DNA of 64,000 bases from Lobosporangium transversale (GCF_002105155.1 NW_019029011.1:62001-126000); one strand, 5' to 3'; positions 34,340 to 45,897 are shown, counted from the stretch's first letter. The notes: generated by a model not told the origin, from the sequence alone. Program-made: numbers and translations.

Positions 34340-35338
34340 CCACTCTGTCATTACTCCATATTAGACTACCTGTGGATTTTCTACCTTGGTAAAGGGTCGA
34401 TCACCGATACTAACATTCTCGGAGCAAACAGCGATGACCATCTGGTCATGGGATATAAACCAACCACCACCAAGTCAAATACGAAGTCGGGACCGTCGTT
34501 GTGGGGCTATGCAAATTAATGGGCGCTGGGCTGCACAAGATTGTAATATGAAGCTACCAGTAGCCTGTCGTCGGGTCAATACGTCTAGTGTGGTAGGGAT
34601 AGACAGCAATAATGAGTAGGAGAATATCTTTGTCTCCACATAATAGCGACTAAGCAATGTTTCTTTCCTCTTTATCTTTTGACGCATTTTTCTTCCATAG
34701 TGGATCATTTATGACCAAGGCGCTGCGAACTACAGGGATGTCACATGTCCCGAAGGCTACGCATTTGATGTACCTCGGACTGCCCGTGAGAACCATCAGC
34801 TATATTTGACATTATTGAGCTACTGGAATGCAGCAGCACCTGCATTCTCAATCAATCGCTCGCAACGTAGAGAGCACTTGAAAAAGGCGGAAGGCAAATA
34901 TCTGACTGAGAAACTTTTGAACAACGGAAATATGCCTTTTAACAATAAGAGACACGATCAACAATATCAGGACCAGGACAACTATGCAGATGATGAAGAA
35001 GAAGGCACTGATGGGTCCTATCCTTTGCCGTCTACTGTATCATACGCGCGAAATGGCCATGGAACTTCATTTCTCAACCGTGAGATACTGAATTTAACAA
35101 CCTCAAATGCGCTATCTAGATCAGGGTCCACTCTTCCGTTGAGTGGAGGCATCCCCGGTGCTGGGATGGTATGGATCGATATCTCAAGCTGGCAGACAGC
35201 GGGATGCTGGGTCCCCGGAGGTATCCATGGGACCTGTCCATACCGTCCACCTGATAATACAGTGGCACTTCAAGAGATTATCAAGGTGTCAACCATCGGT
35301 AAAGTTGTGTAAAATACGTTTTTGCTATTTATTATTAT

Positions 35339-35374
<36 letters not shown>

Positions 35375-35578
35375 TCTGACCTGTATTTTATTGCCCTTGC
35401 TTTCTCTCTGTGTATGGCTCACTGTGTGGGCACAGGAGGTGTGATTGTACTGGTCTTGATGGGCATGTTTCTTTACCTAAAATGTCGACGCAACGTGCGT
35501 TTGCGCAAGGCCAACAAGCGCCGCGCAAATGTACGCAATATGATCATACGGACCGAGGTCGAGACGGTACCTGCATAA
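31916..35578 (+). CDS. MTC6: Maintenance of telomere capping protein 6-like (MTC6)
   Basis: Four exons (31916-34231, 34365-34592, 34701-35298, 35436-35578) join in phase, giving 1,094 residues, about twice yeast Mtc6 because of Ser/Asn/Lys-rich insertions. The N-terminal half has the PI-PLC-like barrel signature (DRQMWVGVDTRTAYFGNNFG, then GMRRLVIDLWWDGAGHGWQL with a following Cys-Pro, and CSTGEDLLMLLQGLQNWI, VVLIILNLNEL). Exon 2 encodes a C-type-lectin-like segment (TIWSWDINQPPPS, CGAMQINGRWAAQDC, LPVACRR). Exon 4 supplies one membrane helix (GVIVLVLMGMFLYL) and a basic cytoplasmic tail (KCRRNVRLRKANKRR). This is the layout of a single-pass membrane glycoprotein with a lumenal N-terminus. 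The yeast gene is genetically linked to telomere capping; its biochemical role is unclear. Introns 1 and 3 contain poly-A and poly-T runs. Confidence 0.78.
34304..34334. repeat. Poly-A tract in intron 1 of MTC6-like gene
   Basis: About 31 A in a row, between the donor at 34232 and the acceptor at 34364. Confidence 0.9.
35341..35371. repeat. Poly-T tract in intron 3 of MTC6-like gene
   Basis: About 31 T in a row within the intron that precedes the membrane-helix exon. Confidence 0.9.
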
Positions 35579-36003
35579 ATGGCAATTAGATTATTAGTGA
35601 GCATACCTCATCCAGTACCAGTCGCTTCTCATTCTCAAATCCAGGTATGCTCTTTTACTCTGATCAGCTCACATGTTGTAGTAAACAATCAACTGAAGGC
35701 AACAGGTTAACAAACTGAAGCGTTAGACCCATATGGTAATAAAATTCAAATCAGAATATGGATTATACATGATTCAGCCAATCATTGTTATTCTATAGTT
35801 AGATATTTGGATGTCTGTTCCTTTACTGAATAAGAACCACTTGGATAAGATCCACATGTTTTTCTTACTTACTTTGCTACCTTCTTCGTTATTAAGAAAA
35901 ATTTCATGGTATTTGAGCAAACATTCCTCATAATTAAGCAGATTACTTATGAATAGAAATAAATATTATACATTTTAATTATTTAAAACATTTAGTCGCG
36001 ACT
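35579..36003. other. Convergent intergenic region, AT-rich
   Basis: About 425 bases of 3' flank between the MTC6-like gene and the convergent kinase gene. No gene; several AATAAA-like motifs (for example aaataaat near 35960) could serve polyadenylation on either strand. Confidence 0.5.
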
Positions 36004-38094
36004 TCATGTACGGAAGATGCTGGTGGGTTGGCCATTTGGAACAGATGGCTTCCTATAGTGTGGGTGATTGGGATTGCTGGATCGCGTCATGGAGGAGGTA
36101 GGCGCCAGTGTTGCATTGGAAAACAGGGGTGAAGGAGGATGAGGAGATGCAGGGCCATTTAGTGATGTAGGTGTCAACATGGATGCAGGTGTTAACAGTG
36201 GTGAGCCTCGGATTGTGGATCCACCTGCAGAACTTCCGGTATGATGATACTGGGGGTGTTGTTGACCATCGTGGGTCACATAAGATGGTTGAAAAGTAGA
36301 GCAGTTGTGGTGCTCATGTAATGGTATATTTGCGTGCTGAGGCAGTTGATGTTGATGTGGGTGATGTGAGTGTGGATATGAAGGGTTCAGGAAATGTGGT
36401 GGTGGCGTTCGAATACCGAGATTGTATCGGAAAACCTGAATGATCTCCTCCAGATCCTGTTGACGGTTATTCGGGTCCTCATCCCATGCCTTTGTATATA
36501 CATCGTGGTACCAATCAGGTGTGCCTTCTACCCTGTTTTCCCTTGCTCCAGGCGTAAACAATGAGGGGTCTTTAAAAGGATAGCGTCCAGCCATAATGAA
36601 CCAGTAGAGGACACCTAAGGCGAAGATGTCGCAGCGAACATCATACCTCGGTCTGTTCTTGCACATGCGCTCCGGAGCTATAAACTGCCAGACACCTCCA
36701 AACTGTTGACTTGAGAATGCCTTCTTGCTGTCACGTAAACGTCGCAAGCCAAAGTCAGTCAATTTTGCAAGATATCGCCCCTGTTGGGGCGTAGGATCTC
36801 TTCTTTTATCGATCAAGATGTTCTTGGGATGAAGATCCCCGTGATGGAAGCCGCATTTGAATAAATGATCGAGTCCCATAGCAATGTCGAGGGCCAGATA
36901 TATTTTATCGTTGAGTGTTGGTGCTTCAAATGAATTATTGGGCATTTCCATCAGTTTGACGAGATCTCCAAGTTGGTAGAACTGCATGATCATGAAGCGC
37001 TCTCCGTTTCTCTCATCATCGGAATTTCTTATAGCTACCCCGTAGAATTGGACAATGTTTTCATGGTTCCTACATTGGTTCATGACTTCAACCTGCACGT
37101 TTGTTAAAAATACTTGCCATGAGCTACTTTTTTGTGTCCACCAGCCATACATAGAAAAAAATTGTAAAAGACGAACCTCTTTGTCGAACAGTTTCGCAAG
37201 TTTTTCAGTTGTTTGCTTTGTATCTATGAGACGCTTGAGAATAACAATAGTTTGTTGTAGGGGCCAAAATGCTCTTCGGATCTCACCATTGCCTCCCTTT
37301 GTGACCCACTGACGCTGCGTGAACTCTGAGTGGTAATCGTACACAGGCACAGGCTGAAGAGCAACAGGCCTGATTACATTGAGCACAGACGCTAAAAAAT
37401 AATCACTGTCCGTGGACTCTACACTATCTATGTCTGTTACAGCTACTATATCCTTTGGCGCCATGGAAGGCGAAGGCAACGGTTGTGCAAATACCAGGTG
37501 GCTAGCGTGAGCATTGTCATTCATGGCTCGAGAGGTGGTCGAGTTGCCAACATCTGAGAACTCTAGGCTAGGCATCTGAGTCTCTGCCGTCTGGCTCTGT
37601 CCCTGACCAGTCGCAGGCGTGATCGAGTGAGTTTCAGTTGCCTGCCATGTTTGCTGGATAGGATGATGCATAGGATGGAGCTGGTTATAGACTTGACCAT
37701 GTGGGGGCTGGTGCTGGTAATGAATGACGGGATGACGCAGGTCTTGGGGACATGTTTGCTGTTGGCCCTGATATTGCTGGTGTAACTGCTGCTGAAGTTG
37801 TTGCAGCTGCCCAGGTGATGCAGCTTGAGAAAAACTTGGACGACGTGGATAAGATGGTAAATGTGGTTGTGGTTGTGGTTGTAGGAAGTTTTGTTGATGC
37901 GTTTGCTGAATCTGTTGCTGGTAGACATGTTGCTGTACAAGACGATCGTCTTCTGGACGGGCATAGCGATGGGTTTCAAATGTTTGTGAGTCAAGGTCCA
38001 TCACATCACTGCGAGTGGTCATTGCAGAATGAGTGAGACCAGGCGCCATGTCAGCAGTCTGTGTGGTTGAGTAGTTTTGGCCCGAGGGATACAT
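36004..38094 (-). CDS. Protein kinase with disordered Gln/His-rich flanks
   Basis: Two minus-strand exons, 38094-37177 and 37092-36004, separated by an 84-nt intron that happens to be open in frame, giving 668 residues. The first ATG is at 38094 (MYPSGQNYSTTQTADMAPGL); the frame is open a little upstream without an ATG. Kinase core (about 255-545): nucleotide loop GGNGEIRRAFW, VAIK-type lysine in IVILKRLI, helix-C glutamate in LFDKEVEVM, catalytic loop HGDLHPKN (390-397), DFG (419-421) and APE (445-447). All catalytic residues are present, but HRD is HGD, so the arginine that pairs with activation-loop phosphate is missing. The HGDLHPKN loop recurs in large TKL-like kinase expansions of early-diverging fungi. 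The flanks are Gln/His/Pro-rich and disordered. Substrate unknown. Confidence 0.85.
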   Translation of the reverse strand: MYPSGQNYSTTQTADMAPGLTHSAMTTRSDVMDLDSQTFETHRYARPEDDRLVQQHVYQQQIQQTHQQNFLQPQPQPHLPSYPRRPSFSQAASPGQLQQLQQQLHQQYQGQQQTCPQDLRHPVIHYQHQPPHGQVYNQLHPMHHPIQQTWQATETHSITPATGQGQSQTAETQMPSLEFSDVGNSTTSRAMNDNAHASHLVFAQPLPSPSMAPKDIVAVTDIDSVESTDSDYFLASVLNVIRPVALQPVPVYDYHSEFTQRQWVTKGGNGEIRRAFWPLQQTIVILKRLIDTKQTTEKLAKLFDKEVRLLQFFSMYGWWTQKSSSWQVFLTNVQVEVMNQCRNHENIVQFYGVAIRNSDDERNGERFMIMQFYQLGDLVKLMEMPNNSFEAPTLNDKIYLALDIAMGLDHLFKCGFHHGDLHPKNILIDKRRDPTPQQGRYLAKLTDFGLRRLRDSKKAFSSQQFGGVWQFIAPERMCKNRPRYDVRCDIFALGVLYWFIMAGRYPFKDPSLFTPGARENRVEGTPDWYHDVYTKAWDEDPNNRQQDLEEIIQVFRYNLGIRTPPPHFLNPSYPHSHHPHQHQLPQHANIPLHEHHNCSTFQPSYVTHDGQQHPQYHHTGSSAGGSTIRGSPLLTPASMLTPTSLNGPASPHPPSPLFSNATLAPTSSMTRSSNPNHPHYRKPSVPNGQPTSIFRT

Positions 38095-39249
38095 GACCCT
38101 GGGATGGGACGAAGGGATCAAAAAAAGAACGAGGTTAAGTAAAGAGAAAGTTTGTAATGGAATGAATGGAATGTAGAAGGTGAGAATTGTTTCTGGATGG
38201 ATGCAGTTATTGGAAGATTAGATGTAGAAAGCAAAATAATCCAAAAAAGAGCTCAATGGAGACTCGCACAAATATCGCATCCATACAAACTTTCCTCCTC
38301 TCTTCTTTCTTGAATAGCGTGACAGCAATTATATACTGGGTCGAAATGGAAATGAAACAAGCAGCATTAGGTGAAAAGGAGTGTTTGCATTTGGCTGCAG
38401 TTTGAAAAATAAAACTGCATTCACTAAGGGCAGAGCCATAAAGAAAGTGCAATTCACGATGGATTTCGACCTGCACTAGTAGAACAAGTCGAACCTAATG
38501 ATATTTAATTCCTCTTCTTAAATGCTGCTATTACTTTCAGAGAAGCTCTTCGCATGTATTGCCGCTTAAAGAGAGCATGATGGGAACATTGATATTAGAC
38601 AACATCCATGAGCATGTAAACATGTAAATTGCATTTTTTTATGAATACAGATGACTATCAACTAATGGTACCGTTAACCTAGTCGAGCCTTGTCACAAAG
38701 GCCTTAAGCAGCTTTTAGGCAAGCAGCGCAACCTTCATGCCAACGGGTTGATGCGTAAAAAGTGTCGACAGAGATATCAGGCCAATTGAACTTTCAGAGA
38801 ATGCGTTCGAAAGTGCAATGGTAGGCTTGTAGGCATTTAAATCTTGCCCTTGGCTTTCTGTCCATATCAAAAAAACACCGCGCTACCTCTTGGGCAATAT
38901 ATTTCGCGGCATCTATGTCTCTAGCTGCAGGCATCTGGGGGCATACATCAAGAAGAAATAAGAGGGGAAAAAAGAATCGGGATGGTTCCTTTATGGTAAC
39001 GAAAAAAGACTGGCCATCCTTTAGATAAAATTAGGAAGCATTTTGGAAATTTGGAGGGGTCACCCTAACTAAAGAATGCTGTTCGTGAGATGACATAAGC
39101 GCATGTTGCTAAAGCAGTATGAAACCAACGACCTGATGTTACTTTAATCTCTTTTATCTCAAACAGTTTTATTCCTTTATCCAAAGCGGCAACGAAACCT
39201 CAAATAGACTAGCGATGCGTTGTAACTGAGTACATTTACTATTTTTCCA
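38095..39249. other. Intergenic
   Basis: About 1.15 kb with no gene I can support. The kinase promoter should lie just right of 38094; the right end is the 3' flank of the coiled-coil gene. Confidence 0.5.
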
Positions 39250-42200
39250 CTATTTGTTACTAATGTTGCTATCGCTGCCTTCTAAACTCTTTGTCACATC
39301 CAAGATCTTGGTCTCTCCTAAATGTATCCGTTCCTCAGGCTTCGATAAGTTATGTTGTCGACATTCTTGCAAGACAACATCATTCTCACGTAGTATATTG
39401 ACAATCTCATCTGCAAGCAAGCCATTCTTTACATCCTCTTCACCTTCCTCCTCTTCAGTAATTACATCTTCGTCATCTAAAAGTAGACTTTTATCAATGT
39501 CTATAGTCCTATTCGCTTCCATGGCCAGATTTGTACTTTCATTTGCCATCTGACTTTCTTTCTCCGCTACTGCTTGGTAAATTAGATCTTGGAATCGCTG
39601 ATTGAGTGAGCAATCCTTGACTACCCTACTCACTTCCTCAAGCGTCTCTTCCGTGGTTTTGTCGCCTTCATTGAACGCTGTCACCACTAATAATACCAAT
39701 GAAAATAGAATGCAAGAAGCACAAAAAAATGTATTATTTAGTGTAAACCCTTGTTCCTTCGTTGCCATATTTCTCTGGCTAGACCAGTTCCGCCTACCTC
39801 TGGCAAACATTCCAAACGAAGTGCTATCCATTGAATCGCGAATCTCTTTGTATAGTGTCGTGAAGGCATTGGCATCGATGCCATCAGTCCTTCGGGAGTT
39901 ATCTTCATGAATAGTAGTAGTCGCATGAAAATTCGATTTCTGGAGTTTGGAGCTGGATTCATGCCCAGTAATCTGTCCTGACCCGGAATATCTACGCTGG
40001 TAATGAAGATGGTCGCTTCGATCGCTTGTGGAGCGCGAAGCCGACCTACGGTAACCCTCGTCGTCTGTTTGGCGTGAATCATATCGTATATGTACATGTA
40101 CTGCTTTTTTGGAGGCATAGTCCGCTTCTATCTCCAACTTTTGCTGTTCTTCTTGTTGACGGAATAGCTCTATGGCAGCTGGCGAAAGATCTCTCATGAA
40201 CATTTTTTCTGGATCAGATGTGATTGACCGCTGTTTGGTATCGACTTGCGAAGGATCAGTAGTGTCCAATTTTGACTGCAATACTAGAGAACCTTCTGAA
40301 ATACCTTGGTGTCTTTCGCTCTGAACTGTAGACAGAAGTGGTGTGTCTCCTAAGGGATTTGTCACTTGTGCCACAGAGGTCCTAATATCTAAACTGTGCT
40401 CTCTTCGCTGGGGTTTTTGTCGCGCTGTCCGGACATTGATAGAGCCACCTATCGAAGAAGCAGCCGTGCTGCTCGAAGTCTGGGGAGGGGACGATGCAGA
40501 TGAAGAAATGGAAGATAAAGATGCCAGCGCTGTTGTTGTGACTCTTGATGAAGAGAGAGCAGTCTTTGTAAGAAGCGAAGGAGGTGAAGCACCGGAATGT
40601 CTCCTGGAAGTGTTGGCTGAAAAAGAGGCGATTCCAGGGTGTTGGCGTCTCGAAGTCGTTGAAATGGTATTTCTTTTACTTCTTAGGCCATCTACCAAAT
40701 TCTGTTTGGTTATGTATTTGTGGTCGCTCGAGGAATTATCCGGATGAGTTGTTGCGCCACTGTGATATGCTGTTGTGTCTCTATTCTGACGTAAGGGAGA
40801 GCTTGTTGAATACTTCTAGTGGCCATAAAATTGTGAGTATCAGCCGAATCCAATGTCAACTCCAAGATGACTTGTGCAAGTAGGAGAAAAATTATCAAGC
40901 AAAAAAAAAAAAAGAAAAAAAACTCACTGTTGTTCTAGAATGAAGCATAGTACTAGGTCTCTTTACCTGTAACGTGAAGACAAGAAGGGGTATTAACAAT
41001 CGGCCGATGTGGTTTAAGCAAACAGTGGTTTAAGCAAACAGTGCCGCCACTAGATAACTTACAACGGATTCGGTTGATGCACGAGGACGCGATGCTGCCA
41101 TCAGAGACGAGCTCTTGAACGTGCTCGATATAGCTGATGGGACATTGCTTGCTTTTTGTCCCATGATAAACTGATCCTCCTTTGTTAACCGTGGCAGATG
41201 CTCTGTGTTGTCATCCAGTATGAACGAGCTTGTGTCACCATTGGCTACGGCATTATATCCTAAATCTCCATTCTCTGCATCGGCCTCAATAGTCTCTAGG
41301 ATAGATCGTTCCAGCTGTGTTAAAGTGGCCCCTGAGTGTTGATCTACCATCGACACTATGGCCTGTATGTAAAATAACCAGAAAATGGAAAATAGTCAAA
41401 TGTGATGTTCCTTCTAAGGATTTTACAAGAGGCATCGTGTGTTCGTAGGCTGCGAACAGATTATGTACTTGCCTTCCGAAATGTTTCAAGCTGAGCCATC
41501 TATGGTGTCCGTGATTTGTAGTAAAAAAAAGGGGGTAAGTGTCCTGCGCTTTGGTCGCTGGGTTGTAGGTACCTTTGTGTGAGTAAATACATATACCTCT
41601 TTTTGAAGGGTGACGTATTTTTTTTCTACTTGGGCTAGTTCTGTAGCCATAACCGTCATCTTTGTTGATGAGTAATTGAAGCGTTACACAGAAGAGCTGG
41701 GTCAATTGGCGGGGAAAGCACATTTTGAGTAAACTGATAGTCGTACTAGCTAAGACAGAACACCAACCTGAACACTTTGTTCCTCAGAGATCCACTTCCA
41801 TGTGCTAACTTCATCTAAGAGAGCTTGATATTTGTCCTCGTATGCCTGTTGAATCAGTTTTATACCAGTCTTAAACTGCATTCCACAAAAAAACAAAAGT
41901 ATAATACTGTTTAATAATAAAGACACAAAAAGGCGAGAGCCACTGATCTGCAAATCAGTTTAGAAGAAAGGATCAGGAATACAACATGGTAGTGGCGATG
42001 ACCCATCTTGAAGAATCTTTTTTTCTAAAAAAAATGAGCCTTGCTTCATTTGTCAACAAGATAGTACATTCAAAATCGTAGTAGAGTATGCAAACTTTTA
42101 GCATCCACTTCCTCTTTTTTTGTCATAATGCGTATTCGGTAGTGAAATATGGTTGATTATCGAGAAGGAAGTATGTAGTTGGATATCTCTGTAATCTTCG

Positions 42201-42802
42201 ATAGACTGCGACTAAAGGTCTGTTCATATGACGGAGGATTGATCGAAACTTACGTTTGTATCTGCATCTGTAGAGGAGCGGCTGGTATTGCTTTCATCCT
42301 CAGAGCGTTTTTGGACAGCGATCCGTTCAGCAACAATCGCGTCATATCTGGTGAGAGAGCTGCTTTGAGCACTACCATTGTGGTGTGAATATCGCAGTTC
42401 CTCTTTACGATGCCCAATGATATCGCCATCTTCGTGATATAGTTCTTTTCCAATTCTGGCGGTCGCCTTACAGGCATGTTTGTTATTGCTGCTGATGCCG
42501 CTGCCGTACTTCCTATTGTGCGTACCATGTTCAGTCAAAGCCCCTGCAGAGACAGAACTGGCTCGAGTGCTAGAGGTGGAATTAAGAGTGTTTTTACTGT
42601 GACTAATGTTGTTGCTAGTAGAAGGGGTATTAATAGTAGAATTAACGTTCTTAGAGGAAGAACGTAAAGAATTAGCCAGTGAAACGGATGAGGGCTGATG
42701 TGAGGATGAATGGGAAATGGAGACAGGAGTAGATGCAGAAGCGCTAGAACCAGATATCCGTGACCTCCCAGTAGGTCCACGGACGCGGTCCAAGATGGTC
42801 AT
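39250..42802 (-). CDS. Coiled-coil protein resembling the At4g15545 family
   Basis: Eight minus-strand exons (42802-42254, 41875-41768, 41659-41597, 41499-41473, 41362-41063, 40966-40928, 40815-39798, 39686-39250) join in phase, giving 846 residues. Exon 4 (27 nt) is followed by a GC-AG intron (gcaagt donor). The N- and middle regions are Ser/Thr-rich and disordered. Residues about 184-260 form a coiled coil (IKLIQQAYEDKYQALLDEVS, then ELAQVEKKYVTLQKEMAQLE and TFRKAIVSMVDQ). Near the C-terminus, FTTLYKEIRDSMDSTSFGMF joined to ARVVTAFNEGDKTTEETLEE, then LNQRFQDLIYQAV, is a compact helical domain. The coiled coil followed by this domain recalls the At4g15545 family of plants and fungi, of unknown function. 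The acidic tail includes EEEEGEEDV. Confidence 0.65.
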
Positions 42803-43060
42803 GAAGTAATATGAATTAAAGCTAAATGTGAAGAATGAGTTGAAATGTGAAAACCAAGAAAGTAAAGTTACAAAAAAAGTGCAGGAGAAATTTAAGCGTT
42901 GAAACTGCCACTTTTGACATGACAGGAATGTGGTCACGAAGAACAGAGCACAGAGAGCACAGCATTTAAAAAAAACTCTTTAATAAAAATGAGCTCTGTC
43001 CAACACCCATCTTCAATTATGATAGATATTATAGTGAATGTGTGTGCTGATCAGTTTGAA

Positions 43061-43524
43061 TCACTTGGCGGTTGATGGCGGCTCGGCGCTAGCAGTGGCT
43101 AATGCAGAGATCAGCTCGGAGTCAGCGTCTGACATCCCGGGAATACCACCACCTTGTTTCATTTCGTTAACCATGTAATGCAACTTCGCTTTGATTGCTT
43201 TCTTTTCATCGTCTGTCAACGCTGTTGCATAATAATTAATATATATTTGAGAAAGAACACGATGATCAGTCCTATTCATTTGCTCTTTACAAAATGATTC
43301 AAGTAATGAAGCGTTATGGAGAGAAATATCGTACGCAATATGGCATAGGTGCGCTCCATTAGTTGATTAGGAGAAGACTCTGGATCAATAGGGATGCACA
43401 CAGGATAGGGAGCATCTGTCCTAAAGGACATGGGAGGATCGAGTGAGAGCACAAAGTCAAAGGCTTCTTGGACATTCGGAAACTCGATCACCTCTCTTGA
43501 GATGTTTATTAGACGGACAGGCAT
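43061..43524 (-). CDS. Small conserved-looking protein, unknown function
   Basis: Two minus-strand exons, 43524-43335 and 43284-43061, join in phase across a 50-nt intron, giving 137 residues. It begins MPVRLINISREVIEFPNVQE and ends with a Ser/Ala-rich tail (TASAEPPSTAK). The middle is helical (LMERTYAILQQMNRTDHRVL, then ALTDDEKKAIKAKLHYMVNE). No signal peptide, membrane helix or known motif is seen. The stop lies 258 bases upstream of the next minus-strand gene, so the two are in tandem, each with its own start region. I do not recognise the family. Confidence 0.6.
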
Positions 43525-43907
43525 GCTTCTGTGATTGATGGTTGGTTAATTGTTTGGAAATGAATAATCTGATGTGGAGGTTGACGTGTGTTGCACATGG
43601 CATTGTGGCTGCATCAAGATTTTGCGTGCTACCACTTTTTTTTTTTAGATTCCTTGGATTTGGATTTGACATCATTCTTCTGCCCCGTTCCATTCCATCT
43701 GTGTGTCTCCCCTTCTTTCTTATTTATAAAATACTTCAACTAACAAGCAGGTACCTTTTTGATACCCTTTGTTGACACCCCATTAAGACCTGAAGCTTGA
43801 AAGCGGGTATGGTTGCCAAGCACCTGAACTTCGCTAACATCAGCCCCATTTCGGTGTAGATGAAATCTCCTTGACGTCCTATCACTGGAGCTTCCGTTAC
43901 TTTCAAT
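43525..43907. promoter_or_regulatory. Divergent promoter region
   Basis: Start codons at 43524 (minus) and 43908 (plus) face away from each other across 383 bases, so both promoters lie here. No specific element identified. Confidence 0.4.
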
Positions 43908-45709
43908 ATGGTTGATCATTCCACCAGTGGCTCTTTACAAAGGCAGTCTGGACAACAGCACCATCACCCATCTTATCAATACCGTCAGCATTATCACCAG
44001 GACATTCACGGCCCGCTCTCAGCGAGCATTGTTGAAGGTGGTCATCGTCCTTTTGCTGGGTTTCATGGGGGCCCACTCCACCGCCCTTTGCATCCCGCTT
44101 CCTCTAACTCAATCTCCTCAACGCTGGCTGTTACACCATTATCCTCCACATCTACTTCTAATGACCCTTCACGGCCCAACATATCTGTTTCTGACATTCT
44201 AGAGCGCTACCATGATGCCAGCAAAGAGTTTTTAATTTCAGTGTTGAATGCCAAGGCAAAAGAGGACGAGGTCTGTTTAGTTTGGATGAGTTTGAAAGTT
44301 GGAAGATTTTGACCGCTTTCATTTGATAAATTGATCCGTCTCATTATGTTAATCAATTATAACATTATCACTGCCTCTTCCAATAGCGTAAGGCAGAAGA
44401 GGAGCGATACAAGACAGAAAGAATTATCCTTCAGACGAAACAGATCGAATTGGATCTGGCTGTTGAGAAGCGTTGTGGATCCCCTCCAGCAGGCAAGTCG
44501 ATTCATATCACAGATACAATTACATCCTCCTAAATACAATGCTTTCTCTTTTGGAAGCTAGTCATCAACGGCATACCTTTAATCACGCTACGACCAATTC
44601 CAACTAAAAGATATAAAAACTCTTGTTTTTAACCAGCTCGTCCTTACCATGCATCAGCATCAGCGTCCTCAGGACATTATCCGTCGACGACTTCATATTA
44701 TGGTAGTAATAACAATTCGCTATATGGTTCAGTAGGAAACAATCGCCCACATTCGACAGGAAATAGTGTTACCAAGCACTCGCATCAGGACCATGTCACC
44801 GCTCATCCAGCTCAGGAACCTCTAGATCATATTTCACAACCAACGCATCAGAGCGCTGCTCAGTATTCGCGCCACGACCTCCGCGCAATGCAACCTAGTC
44901 CTCAGAGCCGCCCACCATCCCTCAAGATCAATACCTCAGTACAGCAGTATCATTCACCATCTCAACACCCTTCCCAGCCTCAGTCGCAGTTACAGTCATC
45001 TTCTCAGCGTCAACCCTCTTCTCCACGTTCAACTTTGCCTCCGATCCACACTGGAAACCCGTCTTCCAAGGCATCATCTTCAGGACGCCATTATGGTCTT
45101 CCATCCATTAATTCGTCCGCTCAGTCATCTCCAGTTGCTATAATGGATCATCAATCTCATGTTCTACCGCCTCTAACTCCTAAGGATGAGCATGAATCTC
45201 CTACTTCGACACTTTCGCCTACATCGCACCTAAAGAGGAAATCGGTCAATCACGATGCAGTCATGGACGCTGTCCGAGCAAAAGTATTCAGAAATGCCTC
45301 AGGCCAAAATCAACAGCAGCAACAAAAAAAAGTAGTTGCGGCTGAATCAGAGCGTGAGAATGCTATCCGTCGGAAAACGACCTATGTAGAAAAAGCAACT
45401 GAAACACAGAAAGCTTCAGGTAATGCTGAACAGAGGTTGGATGAAAGATTTACTGAGATCAAAGTAGAGGGGCCATCACATTCAACTCTTCCTTTGGTAG
45501 CTTCTTCACCCAATTCGCCATCCTTTGGGAACAGCCTAACCCTGGGAACGGCGGCATCTATAGCGACAGTATTAGAAAGCTATGGCTCAGATAGTCGTTC
45601 TGGATCTCCGCCAGCTCCTAAGCTGCATCACAGCGTTAGTAAGCTTCAATCGCTACAGCTCTCGCAAGTAGCGACCACTACATCCGACATGACTGAAGGA
45701 ACAGAATAG
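43908..45709 (+). CDS. Disordered protein with short conserved-looking coiled coil
   Basis: Three exons (43908-44270, 44387-44492, 44637-45709) join in phase, giving 513 residues. Intron 2 is GC-AG (CAG/gcaagt). The N-terminus is His/Gln/Ser-rich. Residues about 95-155 form the only ordered segment: VSDILERYHDASKEFLISVL, NAKAKEDERKAEEERYKTER, then IILQTKQIELDLAVEKR. The rest is Ser/Pro/Gln-rich, with a basic patch (HLKRKSVNHDAVMDAVRAKV) and an EKATETQK segment. Such a helix inside disordered sequence is common in fungal regulators, but no DNA-binding domain is seen. Function unknown. Confidence 0.65.
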
Positions 45710-45897
45710 CTTCCGTGAATGTATTCTTTTTATAATGAAATCTACTCTTTTTTATGTCGGTGAGGTCACCAAAGCCCTTAAATTTTGGATCACACCGAAG
45801 GGTATGTATTTGCAATACACTAAAATAAATAATAGTAATAATAATAATAACAATATCACCAATTTATTATTACTCTATATTCTGGCGAATGCAGGAG

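Noticed and set aside
37093-37176. In-frame continuation through 84 bases in the kinase gene
   Set aside because: The translated stretch (RLLQFFSMYGWWTQKSSSW) splits helix C; splicing at gttcgt and cgtgcag restores LFDKEVEVMNQ.
39687-39797. Hydrophobic stretch in the coiled-coil gene that could be a membrane helix (FFCASCILFSLVLLVV)
   Set aside because: It is an intron: removal joins GMFAR to VVTAFNEG in phase with good donor and acceptor, matching the expected domain.
41876-41953. Hydrophobic segment (LFVSLLLNSIILLFFC) before exon 2 of the same gene
   Set aside because: It lies just before a strong tggaatgcag acceptor and is best read as a T-rich intron end, not a membrane helix.
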